This document shows positions 38,901 to 48,278 of a DNA stretch of 64,000 nucleotides, piece after piece. Location: contig CM065649.1 of assembly GCA_033220425.1 (NCBI GenBank), positions 4,340,001 to 4,404,000 of the forward strand, given 5' to 3'. Numbering within the stretch: position 1 is the first letter of the stretch; the number at the start of each line of letters is the position of its first letter. The notes below the pieces were generated by a model. The model saw only the letters and a program-made list of their open reading frames with translations. It was not told the DNA's origin and made no database searches. The stretch is from Lepraria neglecta (Eukaryota; Ascomycota; Lecanoromycetes; Lecanorales; Stereocaulaceae). A program made the position numbers and the translations under genes.

Positions 38901-39659
38901 CGATGGAAAGCGTTTGTAATTGAAGAAAACTGTCCGGAAAGCTCTGGGGAGTGCAATTTCCACCAATCGAGAGTGTTGCCACCAGCATGCCCCAAGGTTA
39001 CGTTTTCTGCCCATGTTCGTGCTTCACTTGGATGTGGAGTCCCGAGGAATATCTGTGACAGAAATAAGTTTCTCTGCTTGATCAGAGTATATGGATCATT
39101 TCTTAGAACTCTCTCACAATTCCGAACGTCTGATAGAGCAGAGCACACGGACCGCTTAGCATCTCTCCCAAAAGCAAGGCCTGTTAATCGTCAACAACGC
39201 CAATACGGGGAGTGATATTCATTGTGCCTTTTTCACAACCAGACCGCCAAGACTATGGCATACGAAGAGGACAGGCCTTGATTGTCTACTTTGAAAGCTT
39301 GACTTTCTGGACATCGCACTGTCCGCTGGATGAGAATCGAGCTGCTCCCACTCGGACAACAAGTTCTCAGCGGCGTCGTGAATCTCACTGCCTAGAGCCA
39401 TGTTGGCGACGTGGCTTTGGTAGTTGTAGAGAAATGTTCGAGCTGCTGGAAACTGCTTTGGTAGCCATTCTTCAAACCAATTTGGATCCCCAAGGATTTC
39501 CGAATTGTTCGAATGCTGGCTAAGGAGGCCATGTACGAAGATAATGCTGTTTTGACTGTGAGCAATCGAGAGTACAGCTGATTATGCGCAGATCTTGTAC
39601 TCAATCATCGGATCAGGGTGATTCTGAATTTCAACGAGACCTTTCTGTTGGGTCACCAT
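35925..39659 (-). CDS. NLR: alpha/beta-hydrolase + NACHT + ankyrin repeats, module copy B
   Basis: Exons: complement(35925..38545, 38605..38749, 38834..39052, 39118..39180, 39228..39555, 39601..39659); 1144 residues. The N-terminal SesB-like hydrolase keeps IIFVHGLLSQ and an intact nucleophile VCHSLGGLVVKK (Ser121), then IFLGTPHPSEARTW. NACHT Walker A is GQPGTGKS (328-335) and Walker B VLILDGLD (431-438). Ankyrin repeats occupy roughly 800-1080 (PLAIAAAGGHKDVAALLLQKGA and following). The intron after Lys129 would use a GC donor (39227-39226); an in-frame GT donor nine bases earlier is an alternative. The stop TAG at 35925-35927 overlaps the MITE junction, so the original end may have been different. 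The extra first exon relative to copy A restores the frame through a 45-nt intron. Confidence 0.85.
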
Positions 39660-40712
39660 CTTGTGCTCGGGTGCAGAATTTCGACTATAACGACGATACG
39701 ATCTCTCCTATAAGAAATGCGCATCAGTCGTACTGGTCCAAGCGATGCTCCGAATCAACGTACATAATCAAGCGCACTGGTATGTGACATCCTCAAGCAA
39801 TGTAGACTGTCTTTCACGATTTACTGCGGCCGGCGTATTAAACTCGAATCTCTCACTAAAACGCTATTTAGGATGAGGGCGACAGTAAATTGTTCAATCT
39901 CAGCTCGAGCATGCACAAAGGAGAAATCATTCCTCAGCCTGATGCTAGTCAATATTGACGAAAATGGGGCGCCGCTGAAGGACATACCTTAGATAACGCG
40001 CGGGGTCCACCTCGACTACGGCTACTCGCTCTTCAGTGTGCATGAAACGATATGCGTTGCACATGTACACTCAGCCTTTGTCTCTTCCGCAACCAGAATA
40101 GTACCCGGCAAGAGGTACCTAGCACTAATTTCGAATGACGTGTAACCATGTCGGCGTTCCTGAATCCATGATCCCACGATGAGATTGCCCACTAGGCAGC
40201 CGTGAACAGCTGATCACCTATTAAAGTAGAGCCATATTGAGTCTCTGCTAAAGAGTTGGCCGCCTTGACTGATTGGTAGGCTAATGGAAATGCGCAACGC
40301 GAAGCGACCAAGCGAAGTAGAAGTTCTATGCTAATTTCAAGCGAAAGCGGAGGCGAAGTACAACATATAAGCGAAGTGGACTTCAGGATTTTCTCGCTCC
40401 GCAAACGCGTCGAAATGCAACAAATGACACAGGTCAATGTGTTCCCTACAGATAGAATGCACGTGGAATACCATAAACCATTCGGGCAGCTTTGCAGAAC
40501 TGTGAATTGACTACACCCTATTCGTTGACGTTCGCTAGTTCTTTTTGCGAACGCTGCGAACGCCTGCAAATGCCTGCGCTTCGCCACAAGTAGTTCGCAA
40601 CATGGCAAATATGGAGATGAGCCTCAAGACAGTTGCTACACAAGAGCTTTTCGTCTGTCTTCTTCGGTCTTTTCTTCAACGGTCTCTTCATCCCATCCAC
40701 AGACATGTGGCC
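39660..40712. promoter_or_regulatory. divergent promoter between NLR B and Zn2Cys6-ankyrin B
   Basis: These 1053 bases lie between the two start codons of copy B. They contain the AAGCGAA cluster at 40299-40376 and further GCGAACG-type words near 40545-40585. The 138-codon minus-strand frame here has no domain and crosses the cluster, so it was not called. Confidence 0.55.
40299..40376 (+). promoter_or_regulatory. cluster of three AAGCGAA elements with variants
   Basis: Exact AAGCGAA at 40310-40316, 40339-40345 and 40369-40375, all in the same orientation, with the variants AAGCGAC at 40302-40308 and GGCGAAG at about 40352-40358. The cluster sits about 340-415 bases upstream of the zinc-cluster gene start. 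Position and word match the copy A cluster although the surrounding sequence has diverged. Confidence 0.5.
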
Positions 40713-42413
40713 ATGGTGGACAAATCGAGTCATAATGCGGACAAGGCACCGTCAGGACCACGAGACTCGGCTAAATGCAGTGAGTGTCGGAAACGGAAAA
40801 TTAAGGTCAGCAAGTAGCGTGGCAAACTCCACCATGCTCGCAGTTCGTTATTAACCTCTTTATACATTATTGCAGTGCAAGCCGCACGATCGAGACTGGG
40901 ATAATGGACAGCAGAGATGTGATCATTGTGAAGACAAAGGCCTAGACTGCGGACCCAACTTCACCAACAAGGAGGACCCCGGCGTGGTCCTGCAGGGTCG
41001 GGGAAATTCTGTTGCAGGCAGCAGTCCAGAAGCATCACAACGTCCAGCACCCGAACCATCGTCAAGACGCTCTCGCTCACCACGTAAAACTGTGACTTCT
41101 GCTTTGCGTAGTAGGACAGCACATGGTCAAAGAAGACGCGCGCGGTCAACAGAAGGCGGCGGCGGTAAGGGCAAGGACCCTATAAAGCATGTGGGCGCCT
41201 TATCCAGCCACCAGCTCACGGAGGAAGCGCTCTCCAAGTAAGTGAACATCCTAAGCTCTAGTGAGGTCCCCTTTCTAATGGCGATGCTCCTGCTTCTAGG
41301 CTCAACGACTTTAATGCGTTGGTAACCATATTGATATCCGCATCCCAGCTCCCGCCTGTCCCTTGCGGACATCCTCGCGACCCACAAGGATACCTCTCCA
41401 CCGTCAAAGACCACCTACATTGCTTATTCATTTATATATTTCGGCTGGGAACCCAGGCCAATGAAAGGGCTCAGCATGACCAAGTCCGATGGATTCTTTC
41501 GGAACTCGTCCGTGCGTTGGACAAGCACCCAACACTCTACGATGGTCGGAAGCAAGACGCGTTGTTGGAAATGGCCTTGATATTTCAAAACTTGAAATTG
41601 CCATGGGGCAGTGAACATATATTATGGAAAATCTGCTGTGCAAACGACACCTCACTCCCCGAACTGCTCCAGAAGGCATGCTATCTACTGGCCGAGTCTC
41701 TATGGAGCACCTCTGAGACGATTCGTCAGCTTTTCGAGAAAATTTGGCAGATGACATCCGTCTTTGAAAGGCCATCGAACATGGACGTTCCACCATTGCA
41801 GCGTGCCGCCCAAAACCCAAACCCTGGTGTCGTTACGGCTGTTTTGTCACAAGCCCACAGAACCAGCTCACCGCCAACCATGTATACTGAGCAGGTTACG
41901 GATGATATGACAGCCCTGGAACAGCGCGAGTGGGACCAAGTGAGGACGGTCACTGACACCAGAGACTGTCTCGGCCGCACTTCCCTATACTTGGCCGCTG
42001 CCGATGGCCATGAACACTGCTGCTTTGCTCTACTTCGGGCCAATGCTGATCCTAATAGCCGCGATTCCCATAAGCATACTGTATTAGAGGTTGCGGCCCG
42101 AGGAGGTCATCTAAGAGTCGTTACACAGCTTCTCACCGCCGGGATTGACGTCAATCCGCAAATGGCTGGCTGTGCTTCTTCACCTCTACAAGCAGCCATC
42201 GAGAGCGACAACTTCCAATTTGACCTTGTGGATTCTTTACTCAAGCGAGGGGCAGACGTGGAAGTCCGCAGGCTCTGTGACGACAAGAACGCGATAGACC
42301 TTGCGCAAGAAAAAGGATTACTCGACCTAGCACGCCACATGCAGGAGCATTACTCTAACCCGCATGATCATTTCCCACTACGTCACCAGAGTGCCGGTCA
42401 AGCTTCCGCTTAA
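40713..42413 (+). CDS. Zn2Cys6 cluster-ankyrin repeat protein, module copy B
   Basis: Exons: 40713..40805, 40876..41237, 41300..42413; 522 residues. Cysteines 22, 25, 32, 46, 49 and 56 reproduce CX2CX6CX13CX2CX6C, with the basic CRKRKIKC. The first intron again precedes the third Cys and the second again splits a Lys codon at the end of the linker (EEALSK), as in copy A. The linker is Arg/Ser-rich and may carry nuclear import signals. The helical block DHLHCLFIYIFRLGTQA corresponds to the one in copy A. Ankyrin repeats follow (about 360-500, SLYLAAADGHEHCCFALL and following). The start at 40713 was chosen because it gives a start context like copy A; an upstream in-frame ATG would add an unlikely leader. 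The gene is intact. Confidence 0.84.
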
Positions 42414-43480
42414 GGTGGTTAATAAAGTTATTTTTAACGAAGTCCATGAGCACATGTGGCGCTTATGGATGATAGAGCTGGGACGATTGAACGACTGGCT
42501 CACGATTTCCTATGTCTTTGGGTGGTAATCTGATTTACAGAGCCATCCATTCTGTATAATGTTTGTTGTCTAAATGGCGCCAAAAAGTCGAGTAGCCCGT
42601 TAGGTGGTCTGCTTGTATTACATTTTTCGAGCCATCATTCTTGTTTGTTCACTCACAAAAGGTGGTTTGTCGTGCGTCATTCAGAAAGACACTGGTATTG
42701 TTTCAGCATGTACGACTTAGCGATTTAGCAAGCGAGGTCTTGATGGTGCATCAACGCAGACAGCTTGAAATGGAATAAAAGGCACAGTACACTATTAAAG
42801 CCCATTAAACTTGCCCGTTTGATACACATAGTTTGAACATGGACAGTCAATAAATGTATGTGGAAGGCAATCTGCTGGTGCACGCAATACAAAGAATATT
42901 TTCATACACCCCATTGATTCTCCGGAATCATAAGATCCGGCCTTAAACGAATGGAGCCCGGGCGCCGCTTGAACCCCGGAGCGCCCTGGAGGACGTCCCA
43001 AGTTTTTTCCCTCGCTCGAGACTCATGTTTCGCCCCCAATGCTCGCTTCTGGCAACTCCTAGCCCAATTAGTTGCCGTCTTCTCCGTCCTTCATCTATCT
43101 TCTAGCATCTATGCGAGAAGTCGTGTGCCTTTGTCATCTCCTGCAAACTACCTCTACATGATATCCACTGAACCCCTCTCTTTGCACATACTGCCAGTGT
43201 GGTAGTACTTCTTCCAGCGCTACCCATGCTTTGACTCTGCCACAGTCCTAGCCAACCCTACTACGATGAGCTCTAAGAACGCGAAGCTGTGCTGACCATA
43301 GAATATCATTCCGTCTGTGAGTCTTCTATTCCTGGGCAGACATTAGGACATTTAGTGTTCTATTCCTGAGAAAGAAAGGTTGATGCCTAATAGCTTCAGC
43401 CTTACTGTTTCCAACCTGTTTACAGAACTTTCAGTTCATCGTCGCTTCAAGGTGTTCGCCGAAGCGGCTTCGTTAAATCC
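42414..43480. other. intergenic, right flank of the duplicated module
   Basis: No gene was recognised. Short frames near 42800-43205 lack any domain. No duplicate of the MITE or of the AAGCGAA cluster was noticed here. Confidence 0.4.
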
Positions 43481-44823
43481 ATGGCCATGAATCAGACTAC
43501 ACTAATTCATGGCGTCACGCCGACAGTAGACGAGCTTACTGGATATATCAACGCCCGAGGACGGGCATGTAGTTTACCACAGCCAAAGACACATAGCACT
43601 GAGCTCTCATATTACCATATCGAAGTCGAGGACTTTATCCGAGGAGTAAAGAAATCCGCAGAAAAGTTCTTCCCGCATGATACCTACCGGTACAAGGAAG
43701 TCCATGCATTACTCTTAAGTTGGATGGACGATGATTTGGGGGTCATTCACGAGGTCCAAGAGCTTGAAAAAGTGTTTGGGGATGACTACTACTTTACATT
43801 TATACGGACATGGGAGATCCCGTCCCTCAAGCCGTACTCAAAGCTGGAGGATGAGCTGTATGGTTTTAAGAAAAGTTATTCTACCGACGAGAACCTCTTG
43901 GTGATCTACTAAGGCGGTCATGGTTATCTGGACAACAGTCGCCTTTGCAAATGGGTTGCAATTCGGTGAGCGTCGAGATCCAGCACTAAGTGTTATAGTA
44001 TTGAAGATGCTGACGGTTTCCGTAGCAATATCTCGGCCCCTACCCTTGACTGGCATGCTCTCCAAATTGGATTGGAGCACGCAGATTCTGATGTACTAAT
44101 AATTCTTGACTCTTACGCATCCGCCGGGGCTTCTGGAAGCTCTAAGAGTACGAGGTGCAAGAAGGCGGCACGACAGAACCGATTACGGCTTGTAGCTTTG
44201 AGACCGTAGCGCCTGGACCTGGTCCGCATTCATTTACGAACGCTCTGATCAGAGAGCTGCGGGAGATGTGCAGCTCAAAACCCTCATTTGCAGTCAACAT
44301 GTTACATCAGAGACTTGTTGCCCGATTAGTGCATTACAGCCCTCAATATTCTACCCACACGATCCATGCATGTCCAGCAGGAACTGGCCAAGAACATCGT
44401 GCAACACCAGTGTACATCTTCTTGGGCAGAGATATCCGGCTAAAAAGTATTCCTTTGAGGTCTATGCACACGCGGCAGGGACAGGCACAACGCTCCCCAA
44501 ATCCTGTGTCTATCTCGAGCGGAAGTGTCAGCCTCCCAATGGGAGTATTACTCAATCATCTTGAACCAGCTGTCCGGCGCCCTTTAAGCGCAGACACGTG
44601 GGCCCAAGTCTTCCTGGCAATTTCATTACGCGGCGATAGTTGGCAACAGCACAGCCGTCTGTTGTCTGACTGGCTGCGAGGTATGCCATTGCTAGCTGTA
44701 AGTATCAACATCGAAGCTATCTTTCGAGGCTCATCAAGCTGCATCCAGGTTAATCTGAACTCTATTGTTGACAATCCACGCTATCAAGCAGAAAAGCCTT
44801 TCGTCATCTTCCGACATATGTAG
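43481..44823 (+). pseudogene. caspase-like (peptidase C14 type) domain gene, fossil
   Basis: The start MAMNQTTLIHGVTPTVDELT is followed by a p20-like fold: YYHIEVEDFIRGVKKSA, a later GGHGYLDNSR (the His motif), VLIILDS (the strand before the nucleophile) and ETVAPGPGPHSFTNALIRELREM. This is the layout of fungal caspase-domain proteins that accompany NLR and HET genes. The C-terminal part (to 44823) has no recognised domain. The copy is broken by a few interruptions and the usual catalytic Cys pair is not recognisable, so it is treated as a fossil. It sits about 1 kb beyond the NLR module and may once have belonged to the same cell-death repertoire; that link is inference. Confidence 0.6.
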
Positions 44824-46788
44824 CAGCGAAAGAATCATTCAATCTCTCAATGGACTAAACTCGTATGGGAGCCCAATCCGTTCAGGTCAATAACATGATG
44901 TCTAAGATGTAAGACCTTGCAGTCGAGACTGCTGGCTTTCAGATGATCGATCATATTTCTCTCAACCTCGAAATTTGCTGATCTAGCTTCTTTAAGGCGA
45001 TACTAGCAAGTATGCTCAGATTGGAACCGATGCAGCTGACAGTAACAACCCTTGGGTATTCGAGACTCCACTGAAAGTTGTACATGGTCAGTACAGCTCT
45101 ATGGGCAACGAACATATACTGATTTACGCAGTTGATCAGCGTGCACCGTCGTCCAGAGAGTGGAAAAAGTTCGTCAATGCTGATAGGCCGAAGGCAGTAA
45201 ATTCGATAGTTCGCCGATGCTTATTGAAGACCGTTTTAGCGAGGAAGAGAAAGAGCGATTCTTGAAGCCTGGTCGTCGTATCCGCATTGTGAAATAAGAG
45301 AATGAGAGCCAAATTCAATCGAGGCCACGTTTGCTAATCTATATTCAGTACCTGAGGGCCTCTTATGACGGCAGTGGGCGACCAAGCTTTAGGTTTTTGT
45401 GATTTCCAAACTGTAGCGACGGAGGACCTGATCTCAATTGACCAAGTCTTGCCACACGAGGCGACCGAGAGCTATTGCCTTCGATATAACCGAGGGCAGC
45501 ACTTCTATTGGATCCCTAACCAAACACCAAAGAAATTGATTGTTTCGGTCCAGTATGATACTAAAGCGGGCGATTATGCTAAGTGTAAGTTTCTTGAAAA
45601 GTGTCGATGGCGTGAAAATTAATCGTACGCTAGTCTGTCCTCTTGTCTCATTTCACAATCCACAAGTCGCGGCAAAGCCATCTCCTCTACAAAGTGTAGA
45701 GACCAGGTCAATCATAATCAATGTGGCCAAAGACCAAGTGCCCGCTCCCTTGTATCTGGTGAATTTGTAGATTCGCACCTGACAGTCGTCACAATTCTTA
45801 GAATAGAACAGCAGCAGAACTCCTTTCACGGCTAGTGACTTAGTCTTGGCTGCCCTTATAACATACGTGCTTCTGGATGGGTTGAGGTGTTGTGCATGAT
45901 CCTCAGACAGGGTCGTGCGGCCCTACTCTTGCATTTTGAATGGCATAGCAGCGAGATTGAAGGGAGGTTTTCACAATTCTTTTTTGGACGTGGAATAGCA
46001 CTGGTGCCTATGGAGGATGAGTTTGGATCGAACATTGGCTTTGATCGCCGCTTACTTTCCGTTCATGGCCTTCATAAATTTCCGTAATGAAAAGGCACCT
46101 TCGTTATCTTTCCGCGAAGTGTTTGCGAACTTGGCCCGGTCCTCTTAAAAAAACAATCTCCTTGTCAAACAGATAGTGTAGCTGTTATCACTAAGGTGGC
46201 TTCAAAGTCTTCTAAGATTCCACAAATGCCTTGATTAAGATGATCCTTGAGCTTGTTGTCAGCCTAGGAGATATGTCAAGCTATGACAATAGTCTTCCAG
46301 TCTGGGCTACTAACTAAAATACAAGATGTATGCAGAGTAGCTTGAATGAGTAGTGGAGGATGTTGTGTCTCGCAACATAGCTTTCGAAGTGCAATAATAT
46401 CGGCCACTAGAATGGCAATTTGAGATCTTGGTTTAATTCGCAGGCTCCGCTCGCAATGGTTCATTCATCGCCTCGATCAGAGAATGGAGCTTCCCCCGCT
46501 ACTTTCTATATGGCGGCTCGATTGCCTCTTCGGAGCAAATAGCGGGCAATCAGAACATCATACTACAACAAACAATCAGCTATGACTCCAATAACTCGGA
46601 ACTATGTGATAGGCAGCGCCGGAAGTGAACAGAATGAGGTGCTGATTAAGTGTCGTTGTTTCGTTCTTTGAATGTAATCCTCCATCAACTCGTGTCATTA
46701 GTGTTTGGTACCTCTCGTACTTTCGAGGTCTCCCCTAAAGATCTAATCCATCATTCTCTATGTGGACTACGGATATTTCGCAATAAAA
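44824..46788. other. long intergenic stretch with isolated open frames
   Basis: Frames at 45365-45622 and 45887-46087 (plus) are somewhat protein-like but have no recognised domain and do not join neighbours by splice sites. They may be remains of the genes on either side. Nothing else is seen. Confidence 0.4.
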
Positions 46789-47659
46789 ATGAAGGATTTC
46801 ATAAAGTTATTGCAAACCACGGAGGAGATCGACTACTACACTTCTCCACTTGAACAACACATGAGAAGTTTCGAAATTCACAAAAGGGCACTCGACAATC
46901 CAAACTCCGGCCCTAAAATAGACTCCTGCGCTATCTTGGTCAACATATACTATGATATTGGCCCAGAATTGTGTGTAGTCGTCATGTTGGGCACCAACAG
47001 GCCAAATCTAGAAGAACTCAAGTTGGATCTCGATCAGCTGGAGTTATGGTGGGAAATAGAAGAGCATTCTGAGAAGTTGCGCCGGCTAGTCGATGAACAT
47101 ATGATTCGCGAAATGCTCGGTTTGCACCCAAACCCTCATTCACCAAGCGGTAGCATCGACGTTTCCCAAAACGCACCAGGTATACTGTCCTTAATACCCG
47201 CTCTTGTATTGAGGCTGACAATGAACAGCGCGCAAGGGCATGGGTATGACATATTTCCTGAGGCGACTGGAATCCGCAGAAGCATTCATGAAGAAACTCA
47301 ACACTATCATGCCCTCCCAGGAAGCATACGTGAACTCTCACAAATGGCTGGATGCAAAGAAACACCCTGAATTGAGGAGAAAATCCCGCGCTATGTTAGT
47401 GGGTGCTTTCTCCCATCTAGGTCCAGGCCTGTGTATACTTTGTATGTCGACCGTTCCTTCTACTATGTTGGCAGGTTTCAAGCTGGACATGCGCAAGCTG
47501 GAGGAATGGTGGAGAGGAAGGACCGTTCCTGAGTGCTTGTTTCGCTTAGTAGAAGAATATTCAATTTGTGAAACAACTGAACAAATGCGGATACTGGATG
47601 CACTCAGTGTCACGTCTAGCCTGAGGAACCTGCGGCCTCGAAATAACAGCACAGCATAA
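46789..47659 (+). CDS. hypothetical protein with two copies of one unknown domain
   Basis: Exons: 46789..47179, 47229..47659; 273 residues, 49-nt intron with CTGAC branch point. I do not recognise the family. The protein is an internal duplication. Copy 1 (about 1-115): DFIKLLQTTEE, then IGPELCVVVMLG, then LKLDLDQLELWWEIEEH, then LRRLVDEHMIREM. Copy 2 (about 138-250): YFLRRLESAEA, then LGPGLCILCMST, then FKLDMRKLEEWWRGRTV, then LFRLVEEYSICE. The shared pattern is F-xx-LLE, GP-x-LC, K-LD-xx-L-WW and L-RLV-E. No signal peptide or membrane segment is clear. The start ATG is the first in the open frame, and an upstream exon is possible. It is flanked by non-coding sequence on both sides. Confidence 0.6.
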
Positions 47660-48278
47660 GCGCCTTCCACCATTGAACCTCAGCATGCAATTCTCGCTGA
47701 GCACGTTCAGCCAGATCTTGAAATTCGTGCGAAGAGATCCGGAACGCAGGGTGTATTTTCGAGATACGGATGAATGGATTGCTGTCACAGAGCTTCTTGA
47801 CTTCATCCAGGCTTGTATGTATCATTCGGCAACCCGTCTCGATCTTTGCACCCAAGAAAGGAACCGGAGGGAATCAGTGGACTGTGCTCGCAGGTCGTTC
47901 CGGCGAGAAGCTGATCACATTCTTCCATATGTCGCTCTCGGTCCTCTCGACTGTCAAGGCGCAGTGCGAGTCTAGCAGTATGAGCTTGGCGTAAGAGCAA
48001 GCCGCCGTGGCTATGCAATGATACAGTCTAGAGAATGGTTGGAACAAGGGCATGCAGGGTATCGGCGAGCGCAGCGGTGGGTTATTAGCTCACCTCTAAT
48101 CATTGTGATGGAAATTAGTTTACACTGAGAGTAGAGAGTCTGGCGCAGAAGGAGAGGAGGCAGGGTATTTAGAAGTCCTGGTTAGACCTCATCGAAGGGG
48201 AAGACATGAATGAAATAGGTCTTCAGAAGCCATTGATGTATGATTGAGAGACTCTAGATTTCAAAGGAAATTCAATTA
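47660..48278. other. intergenic
   Basis: This holds the 3' flank of the two-domain gene and of FHIP, which converge. Short frames were not called. Nothing else is seen. Confidence 0.4.

Larger units (their letters stand above)
25265..42413. repeat. tandem duplication of a three-gene NLR module
   Basis: Copy A (25265-32878) and copy B (34221-42413) contain the same three genes in the same order and direction: small membrane protein (-), NLR (-), Zn2Cys6-ankyrin protein (+, divergent from the NLR). Corresponding exons have equal or near-equal lengths: first exon of the membrane protein 205 nt in both, NLR internal exons of 63 nt and 145 nt in both, and the zinc-cluster intron immediately before the third Cys in both. 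Protein identity is moderate, so the duplication is old relative to the nearby MITE. Start-to-start spacing is about 9 kb. Confidence 0.88.

Noticed and set aside
40192-40608. A 138-codon minus-strand frame between NLR B and the zinc-cluster gene
   Set aside because: It crosses the AAGCGAA cluster, has no domain and has no counterpart in copy A.
47180-47228. An apparent frame break in the two-domain protein
   Set aside because: A 49-nt intron with GT-AG ends and a CTGAC branch point joins both halves in frame.
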